Shown: piece after piece, positions 61,420-64,000 of the stretch
Numbering within the stretch: position 1 is the first letter of the stretch
Layout: the number at the start of each line of letters is the position of its first letter
NCBI GenBank assembly: GCA_017428485.1
Contig: JAFRQT010000044.1
Coordinates: 1 to 64,000 of the forward strand
Length of the DNA stretch: 64,000 bases
Direction of reading: 5' to 3'
Origin: Bacilli bacterium
GTDB lineage: Bacteria > Bacillota_I > Bacilli_A > RF39 > UBA660
Made by a program: the position numbers and the translations under genes
The notes under the pieces: model-generated
Told to the model about the DNA's origin: nothing
Seen by the model: the letters and a program-made list of their open reading frames with translations, nothing else
The model's database searches: none

Positions 61420-61986
61420 ATGAAATTTGATAGAATAGATAGTCCACAAGAACTGTTAAAATATATGGATATGAATATTAAGTATGGTTTTGTTGGCAAA
61501 AATGGACGAAAGTATTTCAATCAATTCTCTGAGGAATGGAATGACTGGTATGAACAATGTATAGTGCAGACTGGAGAGGAAATGCTAAAAAGTGGTATAG
61601 GTACTTGTTGGGATCAAGTTGAATTAGAAAGATTATGGTTTGAAAAAAATAATTATGAAATAAAAACAATTTTTATTTGGTTTGAAGTAAATTATGAAAA
61701 TAATTATCCAACTCATACCTTTCTATTGTTTAAAAAAAACAACAAATGGTATTGGTTTGAACATGCATTTGAAAGTTATAAAGGAATACATCAATTTGAT
61801 AATATACAAGAAGCAATCGATTATGTTATTACAAAACAATTAGAATATGCCGTTAAGAATAATATTGCTAAATTAGAAGACAAGAAATTAATTGTAGCTT
61901 ATGAATATACCAAATTAGAAAAACCAATAGGTGTAGATGAGTATTTTAAACATGTAACAAGTGGCATAAATTTAAAAAAAGAATAG
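61420..61986 (+). CDS. transglutaminase-like Cys-His protein
   Basis: 188 residues. SGIGTCWDQVELERLWFEKN holds a candidate nucleophile Cys near residue 68. YPTHTFLLFKKNNKWYWFEHAFES holds the His near 98 and an acidic partner about 16 residues on (Glu in FEHAF). This is the circular order of a transglutaminase/papain-like fold. No signal peptide. Extended -10 TGATATAAT at about 61397 and RBS TTGGTGATG. Substrate unknown. Confidence 0.65.
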   Translation: MKFDRIDSPQELLKYMDMNIKYGFVGKNGRKYFNQFSEEWNDWYEQCIVQTGEEMLKSGIGTCWDQVELERLWFEKNNYEIKTIFIWFEVNYENNYPTHTFLLFKKNNKWYWFEHAFESYKGIHQFDNIQEAIDYVITKQLEYAVKNNIAKLEDKKLIVAYEYTKLEKPIGVDEYFKHVTSGINLKKE

Positions 61987-62001
61987 ATAATCTATTCTTT
62001 T
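61977..62001. terminator. bidirectional terminator
   Basis: AAAAGAATAGA / TCTATTCTTTT (61977-61987 / 61991-62001), overlapping the ends of both convergent genes. Confidence 0.85.
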
Positions 62002-62564
62002 TCTATTCCTGCTAAAAACAATAACATGGATAATACCATAAAAATATAATATAAACCATTATGATTTAAATAACTCAGTTCTAATTTGCTTAACATAATT
62101 ATTCCACCAATAAATTGAGATGTTATACCGAGTAAAAAATATTTTTTACTTTTTTTGTTACTTTTAATTATTTTGTATGTGCATATTATTAATGCTAATA
62201 AGACATATAGTGTAAATGTTAAGATAAAGTTTAATCCAAAATGTATTTCTACTAACATTAGAATTGATAATAATATTGAAAATATAATTAAATGTTTGAT
62301 TTTATAATTTAAAAATATTATTAAAAATGTATTTATTGTTAAAGTAAAGAATATAGCAAGTATTAACCATAAAATTATATTTGCACTAATAGTCATTATA
62401 AAGCCATATATTATTGTTCCTAAAAAAGAATCTATTGATACAAATAAATAGAATAGTTTCCATAAAGTATTATTTTTAATTTTAAAAAAACCATAAATAC
62501 TTACTATAAATATAAATACATTTGTTATAGCAGTAGTTAATTCAAATCCACTTGTTAGATGCAT
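61992..62564 (-). CDS. integral membrane protein of unknown function
   Basis: 190 residues from the ATG at 62564 (GGTGA 5 bases upstream; ATG at 62576 is possible). About six membrane helices, very Ile/Leu-rich, no signature I can assign. It ends inside the shared terminator. Confidence 0.75.
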   Translation of the reverse strand: MHLTSGFELTTAITNVFIFIVSIYGFFKIKNNTLWKLFYLFVSIDSFLGTIIYGFIMTISANIILWLILAIFFTLTINTFLIIFLNYKIKHLIIFSILLSILMLVEIHFGLNFILTFTLYVLLALIICTYKIIKSNKKSKKYFLLGITSQFIGGIIMLSKLELSYLNHNGLYYIFMVLSMLLFLAGIEKE

Positions 62565-62638
62565 ATCATTCACCATGAATAATTATAACATAAAATAATC
62601 ACTTTGGTTTCAGTCCCTTTATATTGAATAATAATTGT

Positions 62639-62667
62639 AAAAGCATAATAAAAATTATGCTTTTTAA
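62639..62667 (+). terminator. orphan terminator-like hairpin upstream of the last gene
   Basis: An 11-bp stem, AAAAGCATAAT (62639-62649) / ATTATGCTTTT (62654-62664), followed by T then AA. No rightward gene ends just before it. A TATGATAAAATT -10-like box lies after it. Confidence 0.7.
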
Positions 62668-62721
62668 TTTGATATAAAAAAATTTGTATGATAAAATTAA
62701 TAAGAGGATATAGGTATAATT

Positions 62722-64000
62722 ATGGGTATAGACACAAAGAAAAATAAAAAAGAAGTTGAACCTGATTTTTTTAATCCGGAAGTAAGAAAAGCAATTAATG
62801 AACTTAAGAATGTTTTTGCATACAAAAAAAATAAAATGATTTATACCGAAAAAACTCAAGCACAGGCTAGTGCTGCTTTAATAAAATTATGCGATTTGTT
62901 AGATATTTTTAATAAATTTTATAGAGATGAATCAAGAATAATAGCAGAAGAATTAACTTATTATGATAGTACTACTAAAAAAAGAGTAAAATTAATTGAT
63001 ATTGATAAGAACAGATTTACTAGTATACTTGATAAGAATAATATGCTTACTTGTTTAAAGTCTTTAGCTCTATCTAACAAAATAGCACATATATTTGATG
63101 TACCAATATTATCAAGAAGAGATTCTATTGCTGAATTATATAATCAATATCATTCTGATATGGTACTTAATCCTAAACAAATTACTTTTTATCCATCTTT
63201 TGATACGGTTTTTCCAAGTATTAATACTAAACATTTATACAATATTATTTTTGATGAAAATGATAGTATAACAGCTTTGATAAGAAGTATTAAAGATGTT
63301 CAATCAGACGTTAAAAATGCAAAACAACAAAAGAAAGAAGGAATATTAAGACGTTTAAATATTCCAATTGATTATCGTAATGTTGAAAGAACTAATTCAA
63401 TTATTAAAAGAATAAGTTTGCAAAGAGTAGTTGATTCTTGGATATATATGACTTATAAAGAAGGGCAATCATTATTAAAATCAAAAAATAGTATGTTCTT
63501 AGTTAAAAATAATTATATAGCAATGACTGCTCAATTATTAACTAGTAAATTAAAAGGCATTAATTATGAATTAATTGAAACTCCATCTTCTAGTTTGAGT
63601 AGTGATTTTAGAAATCTATTAATAATTGATGATACAGATTTATCATATTATGTAGAAGTACATATGCCTAATTATCTTGCAGAATTATTACAAGTTAAAT
63701 GTGGAATTGTTAAAAGCCCAACAAGGAAAACAAAACATGCTAAAGCAACAGGGGTGTATGTTAAAGATGAAGATGAAGTTAATAGACTTAGTAAATTTAT
63801 AAGCACTATGCCAAGTGGAAAAACTGAAAGAGCTGAAGTAATTACTAGAGAAAGTAAAACTGCTGAAGAGAATAAAGCAGAGTCATATGAATATGAAATT
63901 AATGAATTAGTAACTAGCTCAGATTTGTTTGAAGGCTTTTTATCTAAATTGGGCAATTATGATGAAATAATAAAACAAAATCAATCAATAATATTTAATA
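62722..64000 (+). CDS. long hypothetical protein (3' partial)
   Basis: Open frame of 426 codons from the ATG at 62722 (AAGAGGATAT upstream) to the window edge with no stop. It starts MGIDTKKNKKEVEPDFFNPEVRKAINELKNVF; helical, cytoplasmic, charged, rich in Lys/Asn/Ile. A segment NPKQITFYPSFDTVFPS and a Ser-rich TPSSSLSSDFRNLLIIDDTD are visible. I do not recognise the family. The 62599-62859 reading frame on the other strand is only its shadow. Confidence 0.85.
   Translation, partial: MGIDTKKNKKEVEPDFFNPEVRKAINELKNVFAYKKNKMIYTEKTQAQASAALIKLCDLLDIFNKFYRDESRIIAEELTYYDSTTKKRVKLIDIDKNRFTSILDKNNMLTCLKSLALSNKIAHIFDVPILSRRDSIAELYNQYHSDMVLNPKQITFYPSFDTVFPSINTKHLYNIIFDENDSITALIRSIKDVQSDVKNAKQQKKEGILRRLNIPIDYRNVERTNSIIKRISLQRVVDSWIYMTYKEGQSLLKSKNSMFLVKNNYIAMTAQLLTSKLKGINYELIETPSSSLSSDFRNLLIIDDTDLSYYVEVHMPNYLAELLQVKCGIVKSPTRKTKHAKATGVYVKDEDEVNRLSKFISTMPSGKTERAEVITRESKTAEENKAESYEYEINELVTSSDLFEGFLSKLGNYDEIIKQNQSIIFN

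Noticed and set aside
62599-62859. Phe/Ile-rich 86-codon frame on the - strand
   Set aside because: It is the shadow of the real rightward gene starting at 62722 and has no RBS.

Overview
The window comes from a very AT-rich (roughly 28-30 % GC by eye) low-GC Gram-positive bacterium. The best guess is an uncultured gut Bacilli/RF39-like or related Firmicute. The genetic code is standard: TGA is used as stop and TGG for Trp. The evidence is a Firmicute rplI-dnaB-M23 peptidase-rlmH run, homologues of the Bacillus sporulation proteins Cse60 and GerQ, a SpoVB/MurJ-type flippase, surface proteins built of InlB B-repeats (Flg_new) and Ig-like Big_2 repeats, strong GGAGG ribosome binding sites, and frequent extended -10 boxes (TGATATAAT).

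Layout. 1-14.4 kb is core chromosome: a partial InlB-repeat esterase, cse60-like gene, flippase, a tail-anchored unknown, rplI, dnaB, an M23 cell-wall peptidase, rlmH, an AGCS symporter, ung, lemA-like and gerQ-like genes, pduL-like phosphotransacylase, and an ABC-2 exporter pair. 14.4-45.7 kb is accessory DNA that I read as two mobile elements side by side. Three copies of CCCCTGAAG (14471, 33422, 45713) mark the left, middle and right boundaries. Element 1 (about 14.47-33.43 kb) carries a type I restriction-modification system (hsdM-hsdS-hsdR) and a GmrSD-like DUF262/DUF1524 nuclease. It then has a structured non-coding region, ssb, a soluble FtsH-like AAA+/M41 protein, an XRE regulator diverging from a thioredoxin-like membrane protein, a serine recombinase, a probable replication initiator, a DnaB-like helicase, a DUF3173 excisionase-type protein and a tyrosine integrase. 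No relaxase or conjugation genes are visible. Element 2 (about 33.43-45.72 kb) is a packed defence island: AbiTii with a small membrane partner, a Fic protein, XRE-ImmA/IrrE, a trio of small genes, a HEPN-like protein and a truncated DUF2075 gene. It also has a DpnII-type (GATC) restriction operon with a second DUF262 nuclease inserted between its two methyltransferases, plus DUF4268. It ends with an orphan DUF3173 gene and has no integrase.

45.8-64 kb returns to chromosome: a YggS-type PLP protein, an acidic small ORF, and then an unusual gene set. That set is a transglutaminase/NAT-like Cys-His-Asp protein, a histidine phosphatase, a GT4 glycosyltransferase, a histidine phosphatase-glycosyltransferase fusion, a GT2 glycosyltransferase and a type I phosphodiesterase. 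I take it as a candidate undescribed glycoconjugate pathway. A 2186-residue repeat surface protein follows, then a tiny lipoprotein-like ORF, a transglutaminase-like protein, a membrane protein, and a long gene that runs off the right edge.

The most novel-looking signals are a tandem structured RNA motif with compensatory base changes at 22754-22955, a hairpin-bridged Shine-Dalgarno sequence in front of the DnaB-like gene (29770-29833), repeated AAGACGCA operators on both sides of the fic gene, the hybrid DpnII/GmrSD operon, and the phosphatase/glycosyltransferase cluster. All functional calls rest on motif recognition by eye; no database search was run.
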